From the NCBI GenBank assembly GCA_030673355.1, contig DAOVJF010000004.1, positions 1 through 20,604 on the forward strand: DNA of 20,604 bases, given 5' to 3'. Under the pieces are notes generated by a model that had not been told where the DNA came from, did not search any database, and saw only the letters and a program-made list of their open reading frames with translations. This document shows, piece after piece, positions 6,684 through 14,169 of this stretch. This stretch comes from Planctomycetota bacterium (lineage in GTDB: Bacteria > JAJVIF01 > JAPKYR01). Position 1 is the first letter of the stretch. The number at the start of each line of letters is the position of its first letter. Made by a program: the position numbers and the translations under genes.

Positions 6684-7895
6684 TTACTCATACGTCACTG
6701 TTATTGCCCGTTCCACCTCATCAGCAACCCTTTGCGCTTCCGATAATTCCTCCCCAACCGTGATTATATAACCATGGCGCTGTGTATCCATCACCGGCGG
6801 GACGAGCTCATCGCCAGGCTTGATATAAAGGTCAGTCCTCACAACGCCGTGAATATTCTGAGCATCTTTCAACCCTTTAATTTCCTTCACCTTTCCGGGA
6901 GGAAATAAAAGGAACCTCAGTACGCTGGCTTTTTCCAGAGTCCTTTCGACCCGACGTTCATCGCCAACGGCAAACCGGACATTCGCTTCGAGAAGGTCGA
7001 CACCTGAGATCGCGGGTATTACATGGCTCGATGTCCCGCTGCCGCCGCCCCTGTTTGCCATCTCCACCAGGAAAATACCCTTCCCGGTGACAATCAATTC
7101 ACCATGAATACTCCCCGCGGAAATCCCAAGCGCCTTGACAAGCGCATTGTACATCCGGTGAATTTCCTCATGTGTTTTACCCGGAAACGGTGCCGGGAAA
7201 TCGAGATTCATCGCGATTATATGCGGGGGTGGTGTGTGCTTTTTGGTGGAAACCCCCAGGAGATGTGTCTCGCCGGCGTAGCGGCATCCCTCGACGGTAA
7301 CCTCGATGCCGTCAAGGAATTCTTCGATCAGGATTCGCCCTTCGCCTGTGTATTCAAAAGCCTCCTCGATAGCCGGCACGAGTTCTTTACGGGAATCGAC
7401 TTTCCGGACTCCCCTGCTTGCCTGGGAATCCGTTGGCTTTACTACACATGGAAACCCGACACCTCCGGGAGCATCCTCGTGATCCTCCTCAATTGCCCGT
7501 TTACCATCATCAACCGATTCGCAGATTCTGTACTTAGGATTTTGCAGCCCGGCCAGCTTCGAAAGTTCCCGCATTCGGGCCTTGTTGGTTGTGTTGTATG
7601 CGGCTTCCGGGGAAGGGCCGGGAAGATTCAAGGCGGATGTGACTTTCGCGAGTGTGGGAACCGATATATCGGTCTGATCGGATACCACTCCAGAAACACC
7701 GATATCATTTGCAAGGGAAACTGCGCCTTCAACATCGGTTATATCGACAATCTCGAAACGGTCGGCGATTTTCGCTCCGGGGGCATTGGGATCGCGATCG
7801 ATCGCGATTGCCCGGAATCCAAGTCTTTTGACAGTCTCTATCAGGGGAATCTGCCAGTAACCGGCAGCAATGACAAGCACCCACCGATCCGGCAT
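6684..7895 (-). CDS. ATP-grasp domain ligase (LAL/carbamoyl-phosphate-synthase-like)
   Basis: 403 residues, minus strand. Residues 1-~110 are a Rossmann-like pre-ATP-grasp domain (VLVIAAGYWQIPLIETVKRLGFRAIAID). ~110-310 form the ATP-grasp core: lysine strand FPCVVKPTDSQASRGV, hinge ILIEEFLDGIEVTVEG, and the metal-binding end GIFLVEMANRGGGSGTSSHVIP. The last ~90 residues (SVLRFLLFPPGKVKEIKGL ... YIITVGEELSEA) resemble the C-terminal domain seen in L-amino-acid-ligase-type enzymes. Such enzymes use ATP to join a carboxylate to an amine via an acyl phosphate. The ATG lies 3 bp after the stop of the upstream lipoprotein gene, so the two form an operon; GGAGG sits about 11 nt upstream of the ATG, inside the lipoprotein gene. 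The substrate cannot be read from the sequence; a peptide or amino-acid-conjugate ligase is the best inference. Confidence 0.85.
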   Translation of the reverse strand: MPDRWVLVIAAGYWQIPLIETVKRLGFRAIAIDRDPNAPGAKIADRFEIVDITDVEGAVSLANDIGVSGVVSDQTDISVPTLAKVTSALNLPGPSPEAAYNTTNKARMRELSKLAGLQNPKYRICESVDDGKRAIEEDHEDAPGGVGFPCVVKPTDSQASRGVRKVDSRKELVPAIEEAFEYTGEGRILIEEFLDGIEVTVEGCRYAGETHLLGVSTKKHTPPPHIIAMNLDFPAPFPGKTHEEIHRMYNALVKALGISAGSIHGELIVTGKGIFLVEMANRGGGSGTSSHVIPAISGVDLLEANVRFAVGDERRVERTLEKASVLRFLLFPPGKVKEIKGLKDAQNIHGVVRTDLYIKPGDELVPPVMDTQRHGYIITVGEELSEAQRVADEVERAITVTYE

Positions 7896-7898
7896 CGA

Positions 7899-8633
7899 TC
7901 AGTCATCCTCCCCGTCATCCGTGGTTTCATCTTCAGATTCGCTTTCTGCCGGTGTATCTGCAGCCCGGTTCTCGGCTTCCCGGCGCCGGGCATCGATTTC
8001 AGCCTGCCGTTCCTTGTATTCTTCCGCAAGGGCTTCCGCTTCTTCCCCCGACACCCACATTCCGACAGGATTTAATCCCGGTGGCGTATCAAGGAACGTG
8101 GTTAAAATTATCTGAACCGCATTATGCTCACTGTATTCCTTTATCATCACCTTCAACCCGCCATGCGGGCCATCTCCTGAATTCACCCACAGTGCTGTCT
8201 GCCGACTTCCATCACTGTCCATGCTCTCGATAGAATTTACATTGTATTCCAGAACATCCTCCCCATCCGGTTCCGGTTCGACATACATCAGAAATTCATG
8301 ATAGTACTGTTCGATATCCATATACGGTGCGCGGGTGATGTACGACTCGCGGTACTCGTTTGTTTCTCCCGGTACATTGATTTTCTGAGCACCCGGGAAA
8401 ATCGGCGCAAGGTCGGGATTGTGTGAAGATTCCCGATCATTCACCTCATTGTAAATCGGACTTCCATCATCATCGACAAAACCACGGGCCGGTTGCTCCA
8501 CGGACCCCTCTTCAAGGACAACCGGTTCCTCATCCGTACCCGATGGCTCATCGGGAGGGGCATTACATCCCACGAGCAGCGGAAATCCAACCGCGACTGT
8601 TATTAGAATCATAATTGACAGGAAATTTTTCAT
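7899..8633 (-). CDS. Lipoprotein with acidic C-terminal tail, operon partner of the ATP-grasp gene
   Basis: 244 residues from the ATG at 8633; an upstream in-frame GTG at 8642 is less likely because AAAGGG sits 8 nt before the ATG. The signal peptide ends in lipobox LVGC with Cys23, so the mature protein should be lipid-anchored. A low-complexity acidic linker follows (PDEPSGTDEEPVVLEEG), then a globular part at ~60-190 with two blocks suited to beta structure (PIFPGAQKINVPGE, GLKVMIKEY...VQIILTTFLD). A charged coiled-coil-like helix (EEAEALAEEYKERQAEIDARRREAE) comes next, and the tail is highly acidic (ESESEDETTDDGEDD). I do not recognise the family. Tight coupling to an ATP-grasp ligase is its main clue. 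The gene is divergent from hypF with only about 54 bp between the start codons. Confidence 0.8.
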   Translation of the reverse strand: MKNFLSIMILITVAVGFPLLVGCNAPPDEPSGTDEEPVVLEEGSVEQPARGFVDDDGSPIYNEVNDRESSHNPDLAPIFPGAQKINVPGETNEYRESYITRAPYMDIEQYYHEFLMYVEPEPDGEDVLEYNVNSIESMDSDGSRQTALWVNSGDGPHGGLKVMIKEYSEHNAVQIILTTFLDTPPGLNPVGMWVSGEEAEALAEEYKERQAEIDARRREAENRAADTPAESESEDETTDDGEDD

Positions 8634-8663
8634 AACGTACACCCTTTATATATCATAACAGGT

Positions 8664-8692
8664 ATTATACTCCATGTGTTCCGACCAATGTA
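8664..8692 (-). promoter_or_regulatory. Candidate promoter for the lipoprotein/ATP-grasp operon
   Basis: Reading the minus strand, a perfect TATAAT (8669-8664) lies 30 bp upstream of the lipoprotein ATG. A poor -35 (TACATT, 8692-8687) sits 17 bp further up and overlaps the likely hypF start codon, so expression of the two divergent units may interfere. Confidence 0.35.
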
Positions 8693-11096
8693 CCGTATGC
8701 GGGTTCAAATAAAGGGAGTTGTTCAGGGGGTCGGATTCCGGCCTTTCGTGCACTCACTCGCCCGTCAATTCAATTTGAATGGCTGGGTAATCAATGATTC
8801 GAGCGGTGTGGAAATTGAAGTCGATGGATCACGCGAAAATCTCGACCGGTTTCTTGACGCTATTACTCGTGAATCCCCGCCGCTGGCCCAGATCGTAGAA
8901 ATTGGAACTTCGTTCTCCGAAATCTCGGACGGTGATGCATTCAAAAGTTTCGAAATCCGGCATAGCGTTTATTCAGATGGCGAGAGGGTCTTAATCAGCC
9001 CCGATGTCGCTGTCTGCCGCGACTGCATACGCGAGATGTATGATCCGGATGATCACAGGTACAGGTACCCATTCCTGAACTGCACGAACTGCGGACCGAG
9101 ATTCACGATCATTGAGGATATCCCGTACGATCGCCCGAAAACCGTAATGCGTGAATTCCCGATGTGCGAAAAGTGCCTGGCTGAGTACAGCAATCCATCT
9201 GATCGAAGGTTCCACGCACAACCGACATGCTGCCCGGACTGCGGTCCCACGCTGCAATTTCTTGATGAAAATGGGAATGAGACCATCGGGGATCCGATTG
9301 AGAATACGATCCGAAAATTGCTTGATGGAAAAATTGTTGCGATTAAAGGCATCGGCGGGTTTCATCTCGCATGTGATGCCATGAATAATCAGGCGGTGAA
9401 AAGGCTCAGGGAACGTAAACATCGCGAGGCCAGGCCGCTCGCAGTGATGGTCGGGGGGATCTCATCGGCCAGGCGGATTGCAGTAATCAATGAAGATGGT
9501 GAAAAGGCGCTATGTTCCCCGGCCAGGCCGATTGTAATTGTCAATGAAAATCCCGAATCGCCGATTTCGGGTGGTGATGTTTACAGCGTCACAGGAGGGG
9601 TTCGAACGATTGGTATAATGCTTCCATACGCCCCGCTGCATCATCTTCTTTTCAGGCCATTACCGGTCGCCCAACCCGATAATCCATCAAAAATTACAAT
9701 TCCCGAGGAAATCGGCGGGTCCTCAAATCCCGAATCTGATACGTTCCATGCGCTTGTTATGACCAGCGGGAATCTCTCGGATGAGCCGATCGCGTTCGAT
9801 AACACCGAAGCGATAGAACGGTTGAAAGGAATCGCCGACGGTTTCCTGTTGAATAACAGGAAAATCCATCGTCGCGCGGACGATTCGGTAGCCGCTATCC
9901 GTGACGGGGTTACTACAATCTGGCGATGGGGCAGGGGTCATGTCCCAAGGCCGATTTTTCTCCCGGAATCCCTGCCCGGCGTTCTTGGTGTCGGACCGGA
10001 ACTTAAAAATACCATATGCCACATTCGCGATGACAAAGCGTTTCTGTCACCCCATATCGGGGATTTAAAGACATACGATACCTACGAATACCTCCGGGAA
10101 ACGATCGAGCACCAGTCGAGAATTCTCGATGTGAATCCTGAATGTGTTGCCTGCGACTTGCATCCGGATTACCAGTCCACACGGTGGGCGGAAGAAGAAA
10201 GCGGGCTTCCGGTTATCAAGGTCCAGCATCACCATGCGCATACTGTCGCGTTGATGGCCGAGCACGGTATCCTTGACCGGGAAATTCTGGCACTGGCGAT
10301 GGACGGTACCGGGCTGGGTACCGATGGTGCGATCTGGGGCGGGGAAATCCTTCGCGCAACGGTCACTGAATTTTCCCGGCTCGGCCATTTCACATATGCT
10401 CCGCTGCCGGGAGGGGATACCGCGGTTAAGGAAGTATGGCGTTCGGCACTCGGACGTTTATATCGTGATGGATCGGGTCTGGATGAAAAGTTTCGGCCTC
10501 TGTTTGACGGAATTCCGCCGGACCAGGTCGCGATGGTGGAGAGCATGATTAAGGTCGACGTGAATTGCCCGAAGGTTTGCAGCCTCGGAAGGCTGTTCGA
10601 TGTAGCTGCGTTTATCGCGGGAATCGGGCATTCCGCTCAGTTCGACGGCCAGTTTCCTATGCTCCTTGAAGCAGCGTGCGACGGGCATATCGATTTGGTA
10701 GATAGGGTCGGACAGAAAATATTTTCACTGGCTGACGAACTTGTAAAAATAGTGGATGGGAATGTTCTAATAGATGGTAACGAAATCATAAGTGCGCTTT
10801 GCGAAATGCGCCTGAAAAAATCGTCAACGCGGGATATTGCTCGGTTTACCCATCGCCTGGTTGTGATTGCCCTCGAAAAAGCCTCAATCTGTGCGCGTTC
10901 GGAAACAGGGCTTGAAACGATCGGTTTGACAGGTGGATGTTTCATGAACAGGCTTCTCCACGAGGGATTAAAATCCAGGCTTGAACGTGCAGGTTTCGAA
11001 GTTCTTACACATCGCTTAATCCCTGCAAACGATGGCGGTATTTCACTCGGTCAGGCGGTATGCGCGGGATACAAAATTAAAGACCGCATTAAATGA
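8688..11096 (+). CDS. hypF: Carbamoyltransferase HypF ([NiFe]-hydrogenase maturation)
   Basis: HypF makes the thiocarbamate on HypE that becomes the CN- ligands of [NiFe]-hydrogenase. All four modules are present. The acylphosphatase domain (to ~95) has VQGVGFRPF with the catalytic Arg18 and Asn36. The zinc domain has four C-x2-C pairs (Cys110/113, 132/135, 160/163, 182/185). The YrdC-like domain (~195-390) has KGIGGFHLACDA. The Kae1/TsaD-like domain (~420-802) has HHHAH at 514-518, AMDGTGLGTDGAIWGGE, and the C-terminal GLTGGCFMNRLL. The length (802 aa) is slightly above usual. I start at ATG 8688, about 9 residues before the conserved block; GTG 8676 and ATG 8697 are alternatives, none with a clear ribosome site. 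No other hyp or hydrogenase genes are nearby, so it is an isolated maturation gene. Confidence 0.96.
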   Translation: MYRMRVQIKGVVQGVGFRPFVHSLARQFNLNGWVINDSSGVEIEVDGSRENLDRFLDAITRESPPLAQIVEIGTSFSEISDGDAFKSFEIRHSVYSDGERVLISPDVAVCRDCIREMYDPDDHRYRYPFLNCTNCGPRFTIIEDIPYDRPKTVMREFPMCEKCLAEYSNPSDRRFHAQPTCCPDCGPTLQFLDENGNETIGDPIENTIRKLLDGKIVAIKGIGGFHLACDAMNNQAVKRLRERKHREARPLAVMVGGISSARRIAVINEDGEKALCSPARPIVIVNENPESPISGGDVYSVTGGVRTIGIMLPYAPLHHLLFRPLPVAQPDNPSKITIPEEIGGSSNPESDTFHALVMTSGNLSDEPIAFDNTEAIERLKGIADGFLLNNRKIHRRADDSVAAIRDGVTTIWRWGRGHVPRPIFLPESLPGVLGVGPELKNTICHIRDDKAFLSPHIGDLKTYDTYEYLRETIEHQSRILDVNPECVACDLHPDYQSTRWAEEESGLPVIKVQHHHAHTVALMAEHGILDREILALAMDGTGLGTDGAIWGGEILRATVTEFSRLGHFTYAPLPGGDTAVKEVWRSALGRLYRDGSGLDEKFRPLFDGIPPDQVAMVESMIKVDVNCPKVCSLGRLFDVAAFIAGIGHSAQFDGQFPMLLEAACDGHIDLVDRVGQKIFSLADELVKIVDGNVLIDGNEIISALCEMRLKKSSTRDIARFTHRLVVIALEKASICARSETGLETIGLTGGCFMNRLLHEGLKSRLERAGFEVLTHRLIPANDGGISLGQAVCAGYKIKDRIK

Positions 11097-11143
11097 CCTT
11101 CACTCCGATCGAAACGCGATTACAACCCCCTGTACAAAATTGT

Positions 11144-11159
11144 GGTTAAGACCAATTCT
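11144..11159. repeat. Left arm of a 16-bp inverted repeat bracketing repeat A copy 2
   Basis: GGTTAAGACCAATTCT is the reverse complement, at 15 of 16 positions, of 11278-11293. Together they enclose about 118 bp containing repeat A copy 2. Confidence 0.6.
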
Positions 11160-11180
11160 GCTTGAAATTGTATAAAGCAC

Positions 11181-11254
11181 GGGGACATGCCATTTTTCCC
11201 CAGTGATAAACTTGACTTTAACATTGCATATCAAGGGAAAAATGCCTTGTCCCC
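11181..11254. repeat. Repeat A, copy 2 (74 bp, inverted ends)
   Basis: The ends GGGGACATGCCATTTTTCCC (11181-11200) and the reverse complement of 11235-11254 agree at 18 of 20 positions, giving a potential long hairpin with a 34-nt middle. It matches copy 1 at 5634-5707 at 68 of 74 positions. It lies between hypF and the papain-like exoprotein gene and could also form the 3' end of the hypF transcript. Confidence 0.8.
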
Positions 11255-11277
11255 GAAGCGAAAAACCACTTTTAAAT

Positions 11278-11293
11278 AGAATTGGTCTAAACC
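11278..11293. repeat. Right arm of the 16-bp inverted repeat bracketing repeat A copy 2
   Basis: AGAATTGGTCTAAACC, pairing with 11144-11159. A similar string, GGAATTGGCCTAA, occurs at the end of repeat D copy 2 (17908-17920), linking the repeat families. Confidence 0.55.
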
Positions 11294-11366
11294 TCCTGTA
11301 CAAAACAACTGTGAATATTGTACTGTTGACAGGAATAGTAATGCCCCAAATTGAGGAGGAAGAAAA

Positions 11367-13892
11367 ATGCACCGCTCACCCGGTTACCTGCTCCTTGCAA
11401 TCCTTATCCTCCTGTTTCTTCCAGGAGCGCCATTACCCCTTAATCCACCATCGATTCAAGCCCAGGTTAATGAGGGATTTTTAATCCTGAATGAAATCAG
11501 CCCCTGGCCGTCCGATGGCAATATCTGGGTGGAAATAATAAATCCATCAGACCAGGACGTTCCACTGGATGGATTCACTGTAGAGTTTCTATCAGGTTTT
11601 TCGTACACATTTCCTGAAAATTCCAGGACCCTTGAAAGCGGGGATGTTCATCTTTTGAGATTAACCGGTGGCAACCCCTTAAACACCACAGGCGATGGTT
11701 GTATGCTGTCCGGTCCGGATGGTCCGGTTGACGCGATCACGTGGGGATATCCACCTTCAGGGATCGCGACCACGATTCCGTCCGGTTCCCCGCTCATGCC
11801 GCCGACCGAGATATATCGTGAGGATATCGACAGGTTCCAGCCCGATGATGTCCTGATCAGGATTCCCGGTACGTGGCCACCCTCGGTCGTGAATTTTGTC
11901 GGCTCGGTCAACTGGGCATATCGTTCATCCGATTCAGCAAGCCCGAATGAACCCAATCCAATGCCCGGACCGACACGGTTCTTCCCCGGAGATGGTGCGG
12001 TGATCGCATCGGATTTCGGATTGTACGCGGCAGGCCTTTTCTGGGCGACAGAATTTACATTCCAGATAGCTCTCGATGAAGAATTCACGGATATTGTCCT
12101 CGAAGAAACAGTTGATGTCCCTGAGCTGATCCTTCAAGACTTTGAACCAGGAGATTATTTCTGGAGGATTATGGGGATCGGAACTGAACACGGTTCATGG
12201 AGTGCGGTACTGTCATTTACACGGTTCCCGGTTGATTTAGATGCACTTATAGAAGAAGCTGAAAACCGGACAGGATCTTCAGAGCAATCAGCAAATTCCA
12301 TGCTTGCCATGCACAAAGGTGGGGAAGTCATTGATCTTCCGATCTATGGCGAGAGTTACCGGCTTGGGAGTTACCATGTAATAGGCGCCCATCACCTTGT
12401 CCAGCATAAAGATACTGACATGCTTTGTATCGATGGCTGCACTATGGCAGGCAGGTATCCCTGGGATGCCGCTCATCCGGAAGAATTGCCATTAAGAGGC
12501 GGGCATAACGAAAATTACTGTTCACGTGCAACGCTGGCTATGATTGCAAATCTCTCCGGTAATCAACTCAGCCAGGACCGCATCAGCTACCATATCCATG
12601 AAGAAATGGGGGATATGTACATAGGAGGCAGCATAAAGGGCTTGTGGGGAGTTCCGGACGATGATCTCGGTCATGGAGTTGGTTTGTATTTGGAAGACGT
12701 TGTCAAGACACTCGACTGGATATATGGCCAGCCCACAGGTTCCGCTAAATTTAAGTCTAACAGCTCTACAACGTTTAATGAAATTTCCGAACTCCTCGAT
12801 GATGGCAGGCCGGTCATACGACATGAGACTTCTCATGTCAACCTGATCGACGGCTACGCGTTCCTCCTGAAAATTGACGACCCCAATGTCGAAGTGACCT
12901 TTGTCAGGATTCTTGAGCCATCATTTATAGGATGGAATGCTGAGTTATGGCAAATCCATCCTTTCCAGCAAAACCTTATCGGTTACATTTTCCCACCAAC
13001 TGTTGGAAGCCCGATTCAAAGCGATGAGATCGAATTGTATCTCGATTCGGACCACGACGGCATAAATGATTTCGATGAATCGGAAAGATTCGGCACCGAC
13101 CCAAATAATCCTGACACCGATATGGATGGTGTCCGTGACAAATCCGATATAGTGGGCTACGTATTTAGCAGTGATGGAAATTTCGATCCCAGTGATCCCG
13201 ATATTGACGGCGACGGTGCATGGAAGCAGGTGGACCCCGACAACGACTGGCCTGATGATGACGGCATGATGGACGGTTGCGAGGATACCAATTCAAACGG
13301 CTTCTATGATCCGGGCTGGGACGAGACGAATTGTTTTGTTAACGGCGATGATTTCGACAAGTTCCATTCAGAATGCCAGAAGGGCTGGGTCCGTCATGAA
13401 ATTACCAATGATGTACATTTCCCTGATGTGGATTTCTGGTCTAACTGGTGGGAGGTAATTTCAATCGAAGATGAACCGCTGGCGGATGAAGGATATATAC
13501 ACAAGCATGTCTGGCAGATTATCTGTGATGCCGATTCAAATGACCTTCTTTTCGATGTGATTGAAGGAGACCAGGGTCTCGCCAGGGTACGGCTTGAAGC
13601 CGATCCGGACGGGCAGTATTACCTGGTTATTGATGTCCAGCCACCCCTGGATATCATTGAGGTGATTTCAAGAGTTCCATCAATTGGCTTCTATGCCAGC
13701 GCGTTTATGCCTCAGCAATTTTATTTCACTGGTGACCAAAGACATCCAATTGGTGAACCTGTCCGAAACGAACAGGGTGCGCTTGTGCTCAAAGGCGAGT
13801 TTGAACCATACCTGGCTTTCGGCATACCGGTCACACCCGGATGTTCGCAGGTGTTCAGCTGGGAAGTCTGGATCGAACCACCACCGCAGTAA
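11367..13892 (+). CDS. Secreted multidomain protein: lamin-tail domain, papain-like (C39-type) domain, TSP3-type Ca2+-binding repeats
   Basis: 841 residues; the ATG follows GAGGAGGAA at 11354-11362. A type I signal peptide is expected (LLLAILILLFLPGA, cleavage probably near SIQA-QV). Residues ~35-150 are a lamin-tail (LTD) domain (FLILNEISPW...VEIINPSDQDVPLDGFTV). ~190-295 look like a fibronectin/Ig-type sandwich ending GDYFWRIMGIG. ~310-545 match the papain-like C39 pattern: Cys385 in YCSRATLAMIA, then DDGRPVI, His490 in SHVNLIDGYAFL, and an ILEPS segment where the usual Asp-Pro is Glu517-Pro. ~560-665 hold DxDxDG-type calcium loops of thrombospondin type 3 kind (SDHDGINDFDES, DTDMDGVRDKSD, DPDIDGDG, DTNSNGFYD). 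The C-terminal ~175 residues are a Trp-rich beta domain of unknown type. A secreted Ca2+-stabilised peptidase or amidase is the likely role; activity is unproven. Confidence 0.8.
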   Translation: MHRSPGYLLLAILILLFLPGAPLPLNPPSIQAQVNEGFLILNEISPWPSDGNIWVEIINPSDQDVPLDGFTVEFLSGFSYTFPENSRTLESGDVHLLRLTGGNPLNTTGDGCMLSGPDGPVDAITWGYPPSGIATTIPSGSPLMPPTEIYREDIDRFQPDDVLIRIPGTWPPSVVNFVGSVNWAYRSSDSASPNEPNPMPGPTRFFPGDGAVIASDFGLYAAGLFWATEFTFQIALDEEFTDIVLEETVDVPELILQDFEPGDYFWRIMGIGTEHGSWSAVLSFTRFPVDLDALIEEAENRTGSSEQSANSMLAMHKGGEVIDLPIYGESYRLGSYHVIGAHHLVQHKDTDMLCIDGCTMAGRYPWDAAHPEELPLRGGHNENYCSRATLAMIANLSGNQLSQDRISYHIHEEMGDMYIGGSIKGLWGVPDDDLGHGVGLYLEDVVKTLDWIYGQPTGSAKFKSNSSTTFNEISELLDDGRPVIRHETSHVNLIDGYAFLLKIDDPNVEVTFVRILEPSFIGWNAELWQIHPFQQNLIGYIFPPTVGSPIQSDEIELYLDSDHDGINDFDESERFGTDPNNPDTDMDGVRDKSDIVGYVFSSDGNFDPSDPDIDGDGAWKQVDPDNDWPDDDGMMDGCEDTNSNGFYDPGWDETNCFVNGDDFDKFHSECQKGWVRHEITNDVHFPDVDFWSNWWEVISIEDEPLADEGYIHKHVWQIICDADSNDLLFDVIEGDQGLARVRLEADPDGQYYLVIDVQPPLDIIEVISRVPSIGFYASAFMPQQFYFTGDQRHPIGEPVRNEQGALVLKGEFEPYLAFGIPVTPGCSQVFSWEVWIEPPPQ

Positions 13893-13936
13893 GTGTAATT
13901 TCTTTTCTTGAAAATCCTGACCGAAATATTAATAAT

Positions 13937-13971
13937 ATTGTATAATTTACTATAGTATGGTATAATACAAT
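13937..13971. promoter_or_regulatory. AT-rich near-palindrome with two TATAAT boxes upstream of the TadG-like gene
   Basis: ATTGTATAAT (13937-13946) and ATAATACAAT (13962-13971) are inverted copies with one mismatch, and the perfect palindrome ACTATAGT lies between them. TATAAT occurs at 13941 and 13961; TTGTAT (13938-13943) is a weak -35 placed 17 bp before the second. Transcription would give a leader of about 200 nt before the ATG at 14170. The rest of 13893-14169 shows no gene; a CCAGG...CCTGG pair encloses about 25 nt at 13982-14017. Confidence 0.35.
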
Positions 13972-14169
13972 TAAGTAAGTTTCCAGGTTTCCTCAAATTC
14001 CATTGGGTTTGCCTGGTAATTTTATTATAAGTAAACTCGTAGCTATTATTTCAACATCAATCTTCCTGGAGAGAGTTAGAGTGGTTGTAGATTTTGGTGT
14101 GTTTATGCGTTTGTGCTTTTTACATTAAGTTATTTTGGATTTCATTAATTCTTTAAAGGTGGCAAACTA

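Noticed and set aside
7023..8075. 350-codon open frame on the plus strand
   Set aside because: It runs antisense across the ATP-grasp gene and into the lipoprotein gene; its product is Cys/Arg/Phe-rich without domain logic, typical of a shadow frame.
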